A DNA stretch of 15,495 bases from DATKKX01 sp035542775 (lineage in GTDB: Bacteria; Planctomycetota; Phycisphaerae; UBA1845; UTPLA1): the NCBI GenBank assembly GCA_035542775.1, contig DATKKX010000387.1:1-15495 (forward strand), read 5' to 3'. A model generated the notes under the pieces. That model searched no databases. It was not told the origin of the DNA and was given only the letters and a program-made list of their open reading frames with translations. Below are positions 1-6,992 of the stretch, in pieces. The position numbers and the translations under genes are program-made. Numbering within the stretch: the stretch's first letter is position 1; every line of letters starts with the position of its first letter.

Positions 1-935
1 GTCCCGTTGTTTCCGGCACAATAGACGTCGTCGTTGACGCCCCACAGCGTGCCGACTTTGAACGGCCCGCCGCTGCAGGAAAACCGCGGATAGCTCGCCA
101 GGGCCGCCAGGGAATGTCCGGGCATCTCGATTTCCGGCACGATGGTGACATAGCGGCTCTTGGCGTAGGCGACGATCTCGCGGATGTCCTCCTGCGAGTA
201 GAAGCCGCCGTAGCGATCCTTGCCCTCACCGCGCCAGGCCCCCACCTCCGTCAACTTGGGATACTTCTTGATCTCGATCCGCCAGCCCTGATCCTCGGTC
301 AGGTGCCAATGGAGCACGTTCATCTTGTGGTAAGCCAGCAAATCGATGTAACGTTTGACGAAATCCTTGGTCATGAAGTGCCGACCGCAATCCAGCAGCA
401 TTCCCCGCCATTGGTATCGAGGCTTGTCGTTGATGCGCATGCTCGGGAGGAGCCACTCGTCCCTCGGCGACTCTTTTGAGCCGGCTGCACGGCGCGTCAG
501 GAGTTGGCGAATGGTCTGCACCCCTCTGAAAAGGCCGCAGGGCTTCGCGGCGATCAACGACACCTTGTACGGCTCAATCGTCAGGCTGTATCCCTCCTCT
601 CCCAGTGAGGCGTCCGTCGAAATGCCGAGGACTATTGCATTTGCCTCGGCTCCCCGCCCCCCTTCATCCTCTCTGACCGGAGGAGGCGACCCTGTCCCGG
701 TCCGCGCCTGCGTCGCGAGGTAATCGGCGATCTGGCGGACTTCGGGGTTCCCGTCCGTCACCACGATCGCTGTCGAGTCAGTCAGAAGGAACTCGCCCGA
801 AAGCGGCTCGATCGAGGTCGGCCGTGGGATGACGGCCGCGGTCGGGGGTTCGGCACGGACCACACCGAGATCCGTCAAGAACCCCACGGAAAGCCCCAGC
901 ACCATCACGATAACAGGCAGCCTGTCAGTCTTCAT
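1..935 (-). CDS. GH20 beta-N-acetylhexosaminidase, secreted, 3' part cut by window edge
   Basis: Only the first 311 residues are in the window; the frame runs open off the left edge. It should release terminal beta-linked GlcNAc or GalNAc from the non-reducing end of glycans, outside the cytoplasm. ATG at 935 is preceded by GGAG (942-945) at 6 nt. Residues 1-28 look like a Sec signal peptide (hydrophobic VIVMVLGLSVGFL, cleavage near VRA-E). Residues ~30-165 form the GH20 N-terminal alpha/beta domain. The TIM barrel starts near 174 with strongly GH20-like motifs: RGMLLDCGRHF (177-187), KMNVLHWHLTEDQGWRIE (204-221), KYPKLTEVGAWR (224-235) and VPEIEMPGHS (266-275), followed by GGPFKVGTLWGV. The catalytic Asp-Glu pair of the family (GGDE motif) lies beyond the edge and cannot be checked. 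It is the last visible gene of a three-gene minus-strand unit, 44 bp after the GH35 gene. Confidence 0.95.
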   Translation of the reverse strand, partial: MKTDRLPVIVMVLGLSVGFLTDLGVVRAEPPTAAVIPRPTSIEPLSGEFLLTDSTAIVVTDGNPEVRQIADYLATQARTGTGSPPPVREDEGGRGAEANAIVLGISTDASLGEEGYSLTIEPYKVSLIAAKPCGLFRGVQTIRQLLTRRAAGSKESPRDEWLLPSMRINDKPRYQWRGMLLDCGRHFMTKDFVKRYIDLLAYHKMNVLHWHLTEDQGWRIEIKKYPKLTEVGAWRGEGKDRYGGFYSQEDIREIVAYAKSRYVTIVPEIEMPGHSLAALASYPRFSCSGGPFKVGTLWGVNDDVYCAGNNG

Positions 936-979
936 TGCGAACTCCAGATGGAACCTACGATCGCCATTGCCTCTGCCCT

Positions 980-3358
980 TTATAAGCCGGCAAACACTTG
1001 TTCGCTCACATAAACACGGTAATCCCTGATCCGCCCGTTGGGGCTGTCCTGACGCGGCAGGTAGCGCATGCCGGCGACCGTGGTTGTTGCTCCCAGATCA
1101 ATCACCAGACGGTGGGGATGGCCTGGCTTGGCGGCCTCCCATTCGGTGTGCCAGAACGTATCGGTCTGCCCATCCAGAACATTCGCCGCCGAGCCGTCAT
1201 CGCCCGACACCTCCTCGCTGTCCGCATAGACGACGGCCCACCCGTCGCGTGGCAGTTCCTTTCCTTCAGCATCCAGGAGCCCCAGCTCGGCACAAGTGGT
1301 GAAGGGGTCCTTGTCCTGCGAGTTCAGCGCTTCCAGGCAGAAATAGCGGCCTCGGACGGCGTCGAACCTGGTCACTTGCCAATCGCAACCCGAGGCAAAG
1401 CTGCCCTGGAAGCAGGGCGAGACACCTTCCAGGCTCAGATTCTGTCCGGCTTTTCGATGCTTGCCTGGCGCCATCGGATCGGGCTTTACTGAATCGAGGA
1501 TTGGCGCGGACAGGCCTTGAACCACGGCCTCACGAGTTTCCCCCGTGATGTCCAGGACCAAAATATCATTGCGGCCCTTCTTCAGCCAGCAGCCGGGCAG
1601 GTAAAGCGTCTGCTGCGGTCCGATGTTCCAATATCGCCCCAGGTTTCGGCCGTTCACCCAGACCGCTCCCCTGCCCCAGCTGCGCATGTCGAGGAACGTG
1701 TCGCCGGTCTCGGTCAGATCAAACGTCGCCCGATAGACGGCCGGTCGGACCGGTCGCAAGCCCGGCTTGAACTTCAAGCCCGCAAGGTACTTGGCGTCGA
1801 ACGGCAGGTTGAAGGCTTCCCAGCCGGTGACTTCACGATCACTCTTGCCGTCGGAGAATTCCACTTTCTCGGTGATGCCTTTGCGATCGTGGAGGCAATC
1901 GCCGTAGTTCACTCGCCCCATGGCCTCAACGAGGATATCCAGCCGCTGCGGCTTGGCGCGGACGCCGAGGTTCACCGAATTTTTCTTGTACCTGCGATCC
2001 ACGACGCCGACGCGCTCGCCGTCAAGGCATACCTGGGCGATATCGTGGGGTTCTTTGATGGTCAGCGTGCCTGCTTCACCGCCTGGCAATGTTGTACGGT
2101 ACAGGATGCAGCCGCAGGGTTGGTCGTACTGCTCCATGGTCTGCAGCTTCGTATCCTTGTGGCCCGTGCCTAGGTTATCCAAGAGCGCTGCGCATTCGGT
2201 GAACCCGATCTCCGGGATGGTGATGACGGGATTGCCGGGCGGGACATCCGGTAGCGTTTCCGGCGCCACCGCTTTCTTGAACATCTCGCGGAGGGCGTTG
2301 TACTTGGTTGTCGCCCGCCCCGCCTCGTCGATCGGCGCATCGTAGTCGTAGCTGGTCGTTTGCGGAGAAAACGGCGGACAATTGGCCCCGCTGGTGAATC
2401 CGAAGGATGTCCCGCCGTGGACCATGTAGATGCTAAATGACTGTTTATGCGACAGCATGTCGGCCAGGTTTTTTGCCACCTGCCGGGCATCTCCGACATG
2501 ATGCCCCTTGCCCCAGCTATCGAACCAGCCGGGATAATACTCGCCGCACATGAGCGGGCCCTCCGGCCGAATCGCGCGAAGGGCCTCGAAGTTCTTCTCC
2601 GGGTCACTGCCGAAGTTCACCACGCAGAAAATGTCTCCGCGGGTGTCATTCTTGAGCTGGGACGGGCCGTCGCAGGTGAAGAAGGGCACGTCGAAGCCGG
2701 CCTCCTTCAGGTAGTCGCGGAGGATGCCTATGTACGCTTTGTCGTTGCCGTAGCTGCCGTACTCATTTTCCACCTGCACCATGATGATCGGGCCGCCGCG
2801 CGTGACTTGCAGAGGCGCGAGCTCCTGGCCCACGCGCAGCAGATACCGCTTCACGGCTTGCAGGTATCGCGGGTCCTGCGTGCGAAGCTGGATGTCAGGG
2901 GTTTTCAGCAGCCACCAGGGGAAACCGCCGAACTCCCATTCGGCGCACGAGTACGGGCCGGGTCGCAGAATCACCCAAAGGCCCGCCTCCTGGGCAATGC
3001 GGCAATACTCCGCCACGTCAGCCTGGCCGGCAAAATCGAACTCCCCCGGCCGAGGCTCGTGCTGATTCCAGAAGAGATAGGCGCACACCGTATTGCAGCC
3101 CATGGCCCTGGCCATTTGCAGCCGGTGGCGCCAGTACTCCTGTGGGATCCGGGCGGCGTGCATTTCGCCCGAGCGAATCACAAACGCTTTTCCGTCGAGC
3201 AGAAAATCGTCGCGGCCGATCTCAAACGTGTGTCGAGCAGTGCGGTCCTGGAAGCCGGATGAAAGCGCCGTCCACGAACACACGACAACTGCTCCCCAAG
3301 ACAGAAGGACAGGCCACCTTGCCGCGTTTTCGCATCGGCCCTTTTTGCCGCCCGTCAT
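980..3358 (-). CDS. GH35 beta-galactosidase with C-terminal discoidin-like domain, secreted
   Basis: A 792-residue retaining beta-galactosidase that should remove terminal beta-Gal from glycans in the periplasm or outside. An in-frame TTG start exists 30 bases upstream, but ATG at 3358 is preceded by GGGGAG at 8 nt and is preferred. The N-terminus has basic residues and then a hydrophobic core (WPVLLSWGAVVVCSWTAL), an export signal. The GH35 barrel spans ~45-365. The family signature GGPIIMVQVENEYG ends with the Asn-Glu acid/base (E199), and the nucleophile is E273 in CGEYYPGWFDSWG; YLFWNQHEP and LRPGPYSCAEW are further family blocks. Beta-sandwich domains follow (~380-620), including WGRGAVWVNGRNLGRYW. 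Residues ~645-790 resemble an F5/8 type C (CBM32-like) module: DGQTDTFWHTEW, LVIDLG, and RIRDYRVYVS near the end. It lies between the phosphatase-superfamily lipoprotein (46 bp upstream) and GH20. Whether beta-1,3 or beta-1,4 Gal is preferred cannot be read from sequence. Confidence 0.95.
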   Translation of the reverse strand: MTGGKKGRCENAARWPVLLSWGAVVVCSWTALSSGFQDRTARHTFEIGRDDFLLDGKAFVIRSGEMHAARIPQEYWRHRLQMARAMGCNTVCAYLFWNQHEPRPGEFDFAGQADVAEYCRIAQEAGLWVILRPGPYSCAEWEFGGFPWWLLKTPDIQLRTQDPRYLQAVKRYLLRVGQELAPLQVTRGGPIIMVQVENEYGSYGNDKAYIGILRDYLKEAGFDVPFFTCDGPSQLKNDTRGDIFCVVNFGSDPEKNFEALRAIRPEGPLMCGEYYPGWFDSWGKGHHVGDARQVAKNLADMLSHKQSFSIYMVHGGTSFGFTSGANCPPFSPQTTSYDYDAPIDEAGRATTKYNALREMFKKAVAPETLPDVPPGNPVITIPEIGFTECAALLDNLGTGHKDTKLQTMEQYDQPCGCILYRTTLPGGEAGTLTIKEPHDIAQVCLDGERVGVVDRRYKKNSVNLGVRAKPQRLDILVEAMGRVNYGDCLHDRKGITEKVEFSDGKSDREVTGWEAFNLPFDAKYLAGLKFKPGLRPVRPAVYRATFDLTETGDTFLDMRSWGRGAVWVNGRNLGRYWNIGPQQTLYLPGCWLKKGRNDILVLDITGETREAVVQGLSAPILDSVKPDPMAPGKHRKAGQNLSLEGVSPCFQGSFASGCDWQVTRFDAVRGRYFCLEALNSQDKDPFTTCAELGLLDAEGKELPRDGWAVVYADSEEVSGDDGSAANVLDGQTDTFWHTEWEAAKPGHPHRLVIDLGATTTVAGMRYLPRQDSPNGRIRDYRVYVSEQVFAGL

Positions 3359-3366
3359 CAGTTGAG

Positions 3367-3372
3367 CTCCCC
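3367..3372 (-). promoter_or_regulatory. Ribosome binding site that sets the GH35 start
   Basis: On the minus strand this reads GGGGAG, 8 nt before ATG at 3358. The longer in-frame TTG at 3388 has no comparable site. Confidence 0.7.
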
Positions 3373-3404
3373 GACTCGCCGTGTGCAAATCGCCGTCCGC
3401 GCCG

Positions 3405-4559
3405 TCAATCCGCGCGCGCCGTCACGGCCGTTGCCCGAACTGGTTTCGCCGCGACGACATCCGCTATCGGTTTAGCCGCCGCAGGAATCTCAGCGCAGTA
3501 ATCCTCCCCCACGGCCGCGGCCAGGGTCGCCGCGACCTGGCTCAAGGTCAGCGCCGGCGTATTGCTGCGCTCACCCAGCGCGGCGGTGTCAGGGCCCAAA
3601 ACAGCGAGCCACACATACTCGGAGCCTTTGACATCCTTCCCGTGCGTCTTCCACTCCACCGGCGCATCCCCCCTGCCGTGGTCCGCGACGACGATGAGAG
3701 TGGTCTTGCCGCGGCGTTCGGGCATCGACTGCGCCGTGTCCCACAACACGCGGAGATAGGAGTCGGCCCGCCGCGCTGCGTCCAGGTACTCCTTGTACAT
3801 CCCGGCGTGAGCCCATTCATCGGTCTCGCCGAACGCGAGATACAGCACCCGCGGCTTTTGCTGCCGGAAATAAGCCATCGCCGAGTAGAAAGTGAGGGCA
3901 TCAAAGCAGCCGCCCTCCCAGCGGAACGGGACCTCCGTTTTCAGGCGGTTCAGCAAGTCAAGCTCCGGCGTCGGCCGCAGGCAAGTCACCGGCTCCAGTC
4001 CGGTGTTGATGTAAAAGCCGCATCGCTGGCGGTTCAGGATATAGGGCACCGTGTCCCATGTGGCGAACGCCGCCACTGTGCCTCTGAACCGAGGCATACG
4101 GTGAAGCCACTCAAGAACCGTTACATTTGGATTGGGCCGTTTCTCGTTACTGGTGACGCCCGGATCGGCATATCCGACCATCATCTCGCTGTAGCCGGGA
4201 TAAGAGATCCGGTACGCGTTCGTCACCTGGACGATGCTGCCCTTGTCCTTGTTCCCGAAGATCTGGCCCTGTTTCGCGACGACGCCCCAGATGAACGGCA
4301 TCAGGGCCTCGCGACGTGCCTCCGGCGTATCTCGCCCATAGGCGGCCTTGAGGGCGTCAACGTTCTGCACGCCGCCCTGCTCCTTGTTCATCAGGGCCTG
4401 GTCGGCGCCGTCGAACATCTCCTGCCACCGGAAACCGTCGATGAGCACAAACATCACGTTCTGGGATTTGACCCCAGAGGCTCGCTCACCGGTTGAACAG
4501 CCCGCTAAGGAAACGACACTCGAAACAAGGAGAACTACCCAGGCACGATATGCTTTCAC
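3405..4559 (-). CDS. Alkaline phosphatase superfamily phosphatase/phosphodiesterase, lipoprotein
   Basis: 384 residues starting at GTG 4559 (AGGGA at 5 nt); an in-frame TTG at 4598 lacks a clear ribosome site. The N-terminus is a lipoprotein signal ending SLAGC with lipidated C21, so it is probably envelope-anchored. The full metal-ligand set of the alkaline phosphatase superfamily can be traced: D41 (LIDGFR), S119 (ISYPG, the nucleophile position, like the Thr of KTFPN in nucleotide pyrophosphatase/phosphodiesterases), D247 and H251 (ETDEWAHAG), D293-H294 (VADHGRG) and H306 (WKTHG). A Ser rather than Cys, and no Arg two residues after the Pro, argue against a formylglycine sulfatase. Substrate is unknown; release of phosphate, phosphodiester or phosphonate groups from glycans is one guess from context. 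It is the first gene of the phosphatase-GH35-GH20 unit. The C-terminal ~25 residues are Ala/Val-rich with no recognised fold. Confidence 0.85.
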   Translation of the reverse strand: MKAYRAWVVLLVSSVVSLAGCSTGERASGVKSQNVMFVLIDGFRWQEMFDGADQALMNKEQGGVQNVDALKAAYGRDTPEARREALMPFIWGVVAKQGQIFGNKDKGSIVQVTNAYRISYPGYSEMMVGYADPGVTSNEKRPNPNVTVLEWLHRMPRFRGTVAAFATWDTVPYILNRQRCGFYINTGLEPVTCLRPTPELDLLNRLKTEVPFRWEGGCFDALTFYSAMAYFRQQKPRVLYLAFGETDEWAHAGMYKEYLDAARRADSYLRVLWDTAQSMPERRGKTTLIVVADHGRGDAPVEWKTHGKDVKGSEYVWLAVLGPDTAALGERSNTPALTLSQVAATLAAAVGEDYCAEIPAAAKPIADVVAAKPVRATAVTARAD

Positions 4560-4564
4560 GTCTG

Positions 4565-4569
4565 TCCCT
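4565..4569 (-). promoter_or_regulatory. Ribosome binding site favouring the GTG start at 4559
   Basis: The minus strand reads AGGGA 5 nt before GTG 4559. This start places the signal peptide immediately at the N-terminus, as expected for a lipoprotein. Confidence 0.55.
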
Positions 4570-4713
4570 TTTGTTTGCTTGGCATCGAGCAGCGTCAAAT
4601 ACTACCGCGTGGATGTCGGAAGAGCCATCATCTGTGCCCGCCAGTTATGAGCGAAATTGGCGCAACGGCAGGTGCAGGCCGTGCCTGCCTCAGGGGGCTT
4701 CGGCCGATCCGGA

Positions 4714-4738
4714 CCGCGACCGAAAGAGGGGGTCGCGG
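4714..4738. repeat. Perfect 8-bp GC-rich inverted repeat (stem-loop)
   Basis: CCGCGACC (4714-4721) and GGTCGCGG (4731-4738) pair exactly around a 9-nt loop. It is roughly 95 bp past the stop of the kinase gene on the minus strand. Possible roles are a transcript 3'-end structure or a leader element; no U-tract follows. Confidence 0.5.
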
Positions 4739-4831
4739 CTCGGTCCACCGGTGTGCGATCGCCAGCGGGCAAACTCGCGGTCGGGGCGCGTCGGCAAGTG
4801 AGGCTGACGGTCAGATCGCGGTGGGCGGGGT

Positions 4832-5947
4832 TCACCGGCTACCCAGCAGCCCTGCCACAATTTCCGTGAGCCGGGCTTCATTCTCGTCCAGGGATTCCAG
4901 GAGTTTCAGTTGCGTCCTGCAACGGTCAAGATTGTGGCCCGGGCGGTTGGTCCTGTAGTAGCAGTCACCGTTCAGATAGTCCGTCAAAAAACGGACCGCC
5001 TGCTCAAGCACGATGAGCTTGCCCGCAACGACCAAATGCTCTCGTTCGGCACCGGTGAGGAACTCGCCGACGACACCGAGATAGCCGCGGGCCAGGGCTT
5101 CAAAGAACGACAGCCTGACTTTCACTTTCGACGTGTCGGGCTCGTCCTCTGCCGCCGTGCAGGTCATCGAGCGGACCATATCGCCGAAATCATAGAGCGA
5201 AAGCCCAGGCATCACCGTATCCAGATCAACCACGCACAGCGCTTCGCCCGTTGAGTCATCAAACAATATGTTGGATATCTTCGCGTCGTTGTGAACGATG
5301 CGTTCGGGGATCGCGCCCACATGGTGGAGGTCGAGTAGCACGCCCGCGAGCGCTTGGTGCCGCATGAGCAAGCCGATTTCCTCCTGAACCGCCGCCGCCC
5401 GCCCGGCGGCATCCGCCTGGATCGCCTGCTCCATCACCCTGAACCGCGCGGAGGTGTCGTGAAAGCCCGGGATCGTCTCGTGCAACCGGGAGCCCGGCCA
5501 ATCGGACAGCAATCGTTGAAACATGCCGAACGCCCGTCCGGCGTCTTCGGCTTGCCGGGCGGTCCGCACGGTCTGCCGCGAGTGCGAGCCGCCAATGAAC
5601 CTGTAAACGCGCCAGCACGAGCCCCGGTCGTCGCGCAAAAAAGTCTCACCGGTGCTCACGGGTATCAATTTCAGCACGCGCCGGTCAAGGTCGTGCACGC
5701 CTCGCGAGCGCAAATTGTCCGCGATATGGCTCGTCACTCGCCGGATGTTACTTACGACCTGCTCGGGGCGAGGAAATACAACGGTGTTGATGCGTTGGAG
5801 CAGATATTCGGCGGTCTGGCCGCTCCATCGGCTGCTCACGAGATAGGATTCGTGGATATGCCCTCCGGAAAACGGCTGAGCGGCGACAGGCCTTCCCTGA
5901 ATCGCAAAGCGGGAGGCCACTGCGATGATGTCGCCGGGATTGCTCAT
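4832..5947 (-). CDS. nahK: NahK-like N-acetylhexosamine 1-kinase (APH-fold)
   Basis: A 371-residue cytoplasmic sugar kinase of the aminoglycoside phosphotransferase fold. NahK/LnpB enzymes phosphorylate GlcNAc or GalNAc at C1 with ATP. Visible motifs: the N-terminal FSGGHIHESYLV loop (~26-37), the catalytic HNDAKISNILFD (219-230, catalytic Asp D221), and the metal-binding VDLDTVMPG (D241, D243) followed by DFGDMVRS. HND-K-x-N-x-LFD and DLDTVMPG are typical of the NahK group rather than of antibiotic kinases. ATG 5947 is chosen because it has GGAG at 8 nt and overlaps the upstream nucleotidyltransferase stop as ATGA, implying translational coupling; an in-frame GTG lies two codons earlier. Proteins of this family in Bacteroidota are sometimes labelled 'mucin desulfatase', but no sulfatase motif is present. 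GlcNAc versus GalNAc preference cannot be read from sequence. Confidence 0.87.
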   Translation of the reverse strand: MSNPGDIIAVASRFAIQGRPVAAQPFSGGHIHESYLVSSRWSGQTAEYLLQRINTVVFPRPEQVVSNIRRVTSHIADNLRSRGVHDLDRRVLKLIPVSTGETFLRDDRGSCWRVYRFIGGSHSRQTVRTARQAEDAGRAFGMFQRLLSDWPGSRLHETIPGFHDTSARFRVMEQAIQADAAGRAAAVQEEIGLLMRHQALAGVLLDLHHVGAIPERIVHNDAKISNILFDDSTGEALCVVDLDTVMPGLSLYDFGDMVRSMTCTAAEDEPDTSKVKVRLSFFEALARGYLGVVGEFLTGAEREHLVVAGKLIVLEQAVRFLTDYLNGDCYYRTNRPGHNLDRCRTQLKLLESLDENEARLTEIVAGLLGSR

Positions 5948-6852
5948 GCCCACAGCTCCGAGGGGTATTCACCCTGCCGGATCAACTCACAGATCCTCGC
6001 GGCGACCCGTTCCCGATCACCGCGATGGGTCACGCCGCACCATGTCCCGGGGATCGGCAGCACTTTAATGCGAGCGGCTCCTGCTCGGATGATCGCCTCC
6101 ATTGCGGAGGGGAGCTGGAATTCCGCATCGGGGGATGAGGCGTGGGCCGCGACAAACCGGTCGAATTCGGCGTCCAGCAGACGGAAGGCCGATGGAGCAA
6201 AGCCCCAGAGGTTCATGGAGACAAACTCTTGGCCGCCGATGATGCGGGGTTGTCCCATGTCGTCGGTACAGCGGGCATCCTGGCCGGCGGGTTCCAGTCC
6301 CTTGACTTCTTCGATCGCCTCCAGCCAGCCATCCGCCGCCACACGGCAAACCGCGCGGGACACAGCTCCTGACTCGGACAGCGTCTCGCGCAGCCGATAC
6401 CCGACCATGGCGTACTCCGGCAGGGCAGCCAGATGCGTAGCTTGGAGGAAGTATCCCAGGGCGGTGATCGCGTGCGAACCGTAGAAGTCGTCCGCGTTGG
6501 CGACGGCAAAAGGCTCGCGGATGAGAGCCTCGGTGGTCAGCACCGCATGGCCCGTGCCCCACGGCTTGTTTCGTTTGCCCGGTGGTGCCAGGCCTGCCTG
6601 CGACACGTCCATCTTCTGGATCGCGTAGTCAACCGCTACGGCGCGTTCCAGCCGCCGGCCGATCATCGCCTGGAAGTCGGTCCGCATGTCCTCGCGGATG
6701 ACGAAGACGATCTTGCCAAAGCCCGCCCGCAAGGCGTCGAATACGCTGTAATCGATGATCGTCTCGCCGTGCGGGCCGACAGGCTCGATCTGCTTCAAGC
6801 CGCCGTATCGCCTGCCGAGGCCCGCGGCCAGGATGACCAGGGCGGGTTTCAT
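5944..6852 (-). CDS. NDP-sugar nucleotidyltransferase (probable UDP-HexNAc pyrophosphorylase partner of NahK)
   Basis: 302 residues, cytoplasmic, with a GT-A-like sugar nucleotidyltransferase fold. The nucleotide-binding loop LAAGLGRRYGGLKQ is at 8-21, PWGTGHAV at 98-105 and the metal-binding NADDFYG at 119-125. These enzymes condense a sugar 1-phosphate with an NTP to give an NDP-sugar and pyrophosphate. There is no left-handed beta-helix acetyltransferase domain, so it is not a full GlmU. ATG 6852 has AAGGA at 5 nt; an in-frame GTG lies five codons upstream. The stop overlaps the kinase start by four bases. Making UDP-GlcNAc or UDP-GalNAc from the kinase product is the natural inference; the specific nucleotide and sugar are unproven. 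It is the first gene of the minus-strand pair, divergent from the GH36-like gene 140 bp away. Confidence 0.82.
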   Translation of the reverse strand: MKPALVILAAGLGRRYGGLKQIEPVGPHGETIIDYSVFDALRAGFGKIVFVIREDMRTDFQAMIGRRLERAVAVDYAIQKMDVSQAGLAPPGKRNKPWGTGHAVLTTEALIREPFAVANADDFYGSHAITALGYFLQATHLAALPEYAMVGYRLRETLSESGAVSRAVCRVAADGWLEAIEEVKGLEPAGQDARCTDDMGQPRIIGGQEFVSMNLWGFAPSAFRLLDAEFDRFVAAHASSPDAEFQLPSAMEAIIRAGAARIKVLPIPGTWCGVTHRGDRERVAARICELIRQGEYPSELWA

Positions 6853-6929
6853 GGGTGTCCTTCCCACGGGACGGTAGACTGCTGCTCCGCCGAGGAGATA
6901 CCCGCGACGACGTGCATCCGATCAAGGCG

Positions 6930-6981
6930 TGGTGTTCGCGGCATGCCGAGGATATTATCCGGGAACACGCAGCGATCACAA
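6930..6981. promoter_or_regulatory. Candidate bidirectional promoter with symmetric -10 element
   Basis: The interrupted palindrome GGATA-T-TATCC (6950-6960) gives a -10-like hexamer on each strand. On the minus strand, TTGTGA (6981-6976), a 16-nt spacer and GATAAT (6959-6954) match the housekeeping consensus at 4/6 and 5/6. On the plus strand, TATTAT (6953-6958) matches 5/6 but the -35 position (TGGTGT) is poor. The predicted leaders are about 95 nt to the nucleotidyltransferase ATG and under 30 nt to the GH36-like GTG. A perfect palindrome CGGCATGCCG (6939-6948) and half-sites GTGTTC (6932-6937) and GAACAC (6963-6968) overlap the area and could bind a regulator. All of this is pattern-based. 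Confidence 0.4.
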
Positions 6982-6985
6982 GGAG
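6980..6985 (+). promoter_or_regulatory. Strong ribosome binding site that sets the GH36-like start
   Basis: AAGGAG is placed 7 nt before GTG 6993. Upstream in-frame starts would run back into the divergent gene and have no such site. Confidence 0.75.
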
Positions 6986-6992
6986 CATCACC

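Larger units (their letters stand above)
4560..4831. other. Intergenic region with two GC-rich inverted repeats
   Basis: The 272 bp between the kinase stop and the phosphatase-superfamily start show no credible gene. Two inverted repeats are present: GGCAGG/CCTGCC (4667-4672 and 4684-4689, 11-nt loop) and CCGCGACC/GGTCGCGG (4714-4721 and 4731-4738, 9-nt loop). Neither is followed by a T-run on the minus strand, so they are not textbook intrinsic terminators, but they lie where the kinase transcript would end or the next unit's leader would form. I found no convincing promoter hexamers for the downstream minus-strand unit. Confidence 0.5.

Noticed and set aside
3381..4496. Plus-strand open frame opposite the phosphatase-superfamily gene
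   Set aside because: It has no recognisable domain and is antisense to a complete set of metal-binding motifs.
3405..4559. Type I sulfatase
   Set aside because: S-Y-P-G-Y matches only the Ser-x-Pro part of the C/S-x-P-x-R sulfatase signature; the Arg is missing, and the residue pattern fits phosphatases/phosphodiesterases.
4714..4738. Intrinsic terminator
   Set aside because: The stem is strong but no T-run follows it on either strand.
4832..5947. Aminoglycoside resistance kinase
   Set aside because: The DLDTVMPG and HND-K motifs and the adjoining nucleotidyltransferase and glycosidase genes point to the HexNAc 1-kinase branch of the fold.
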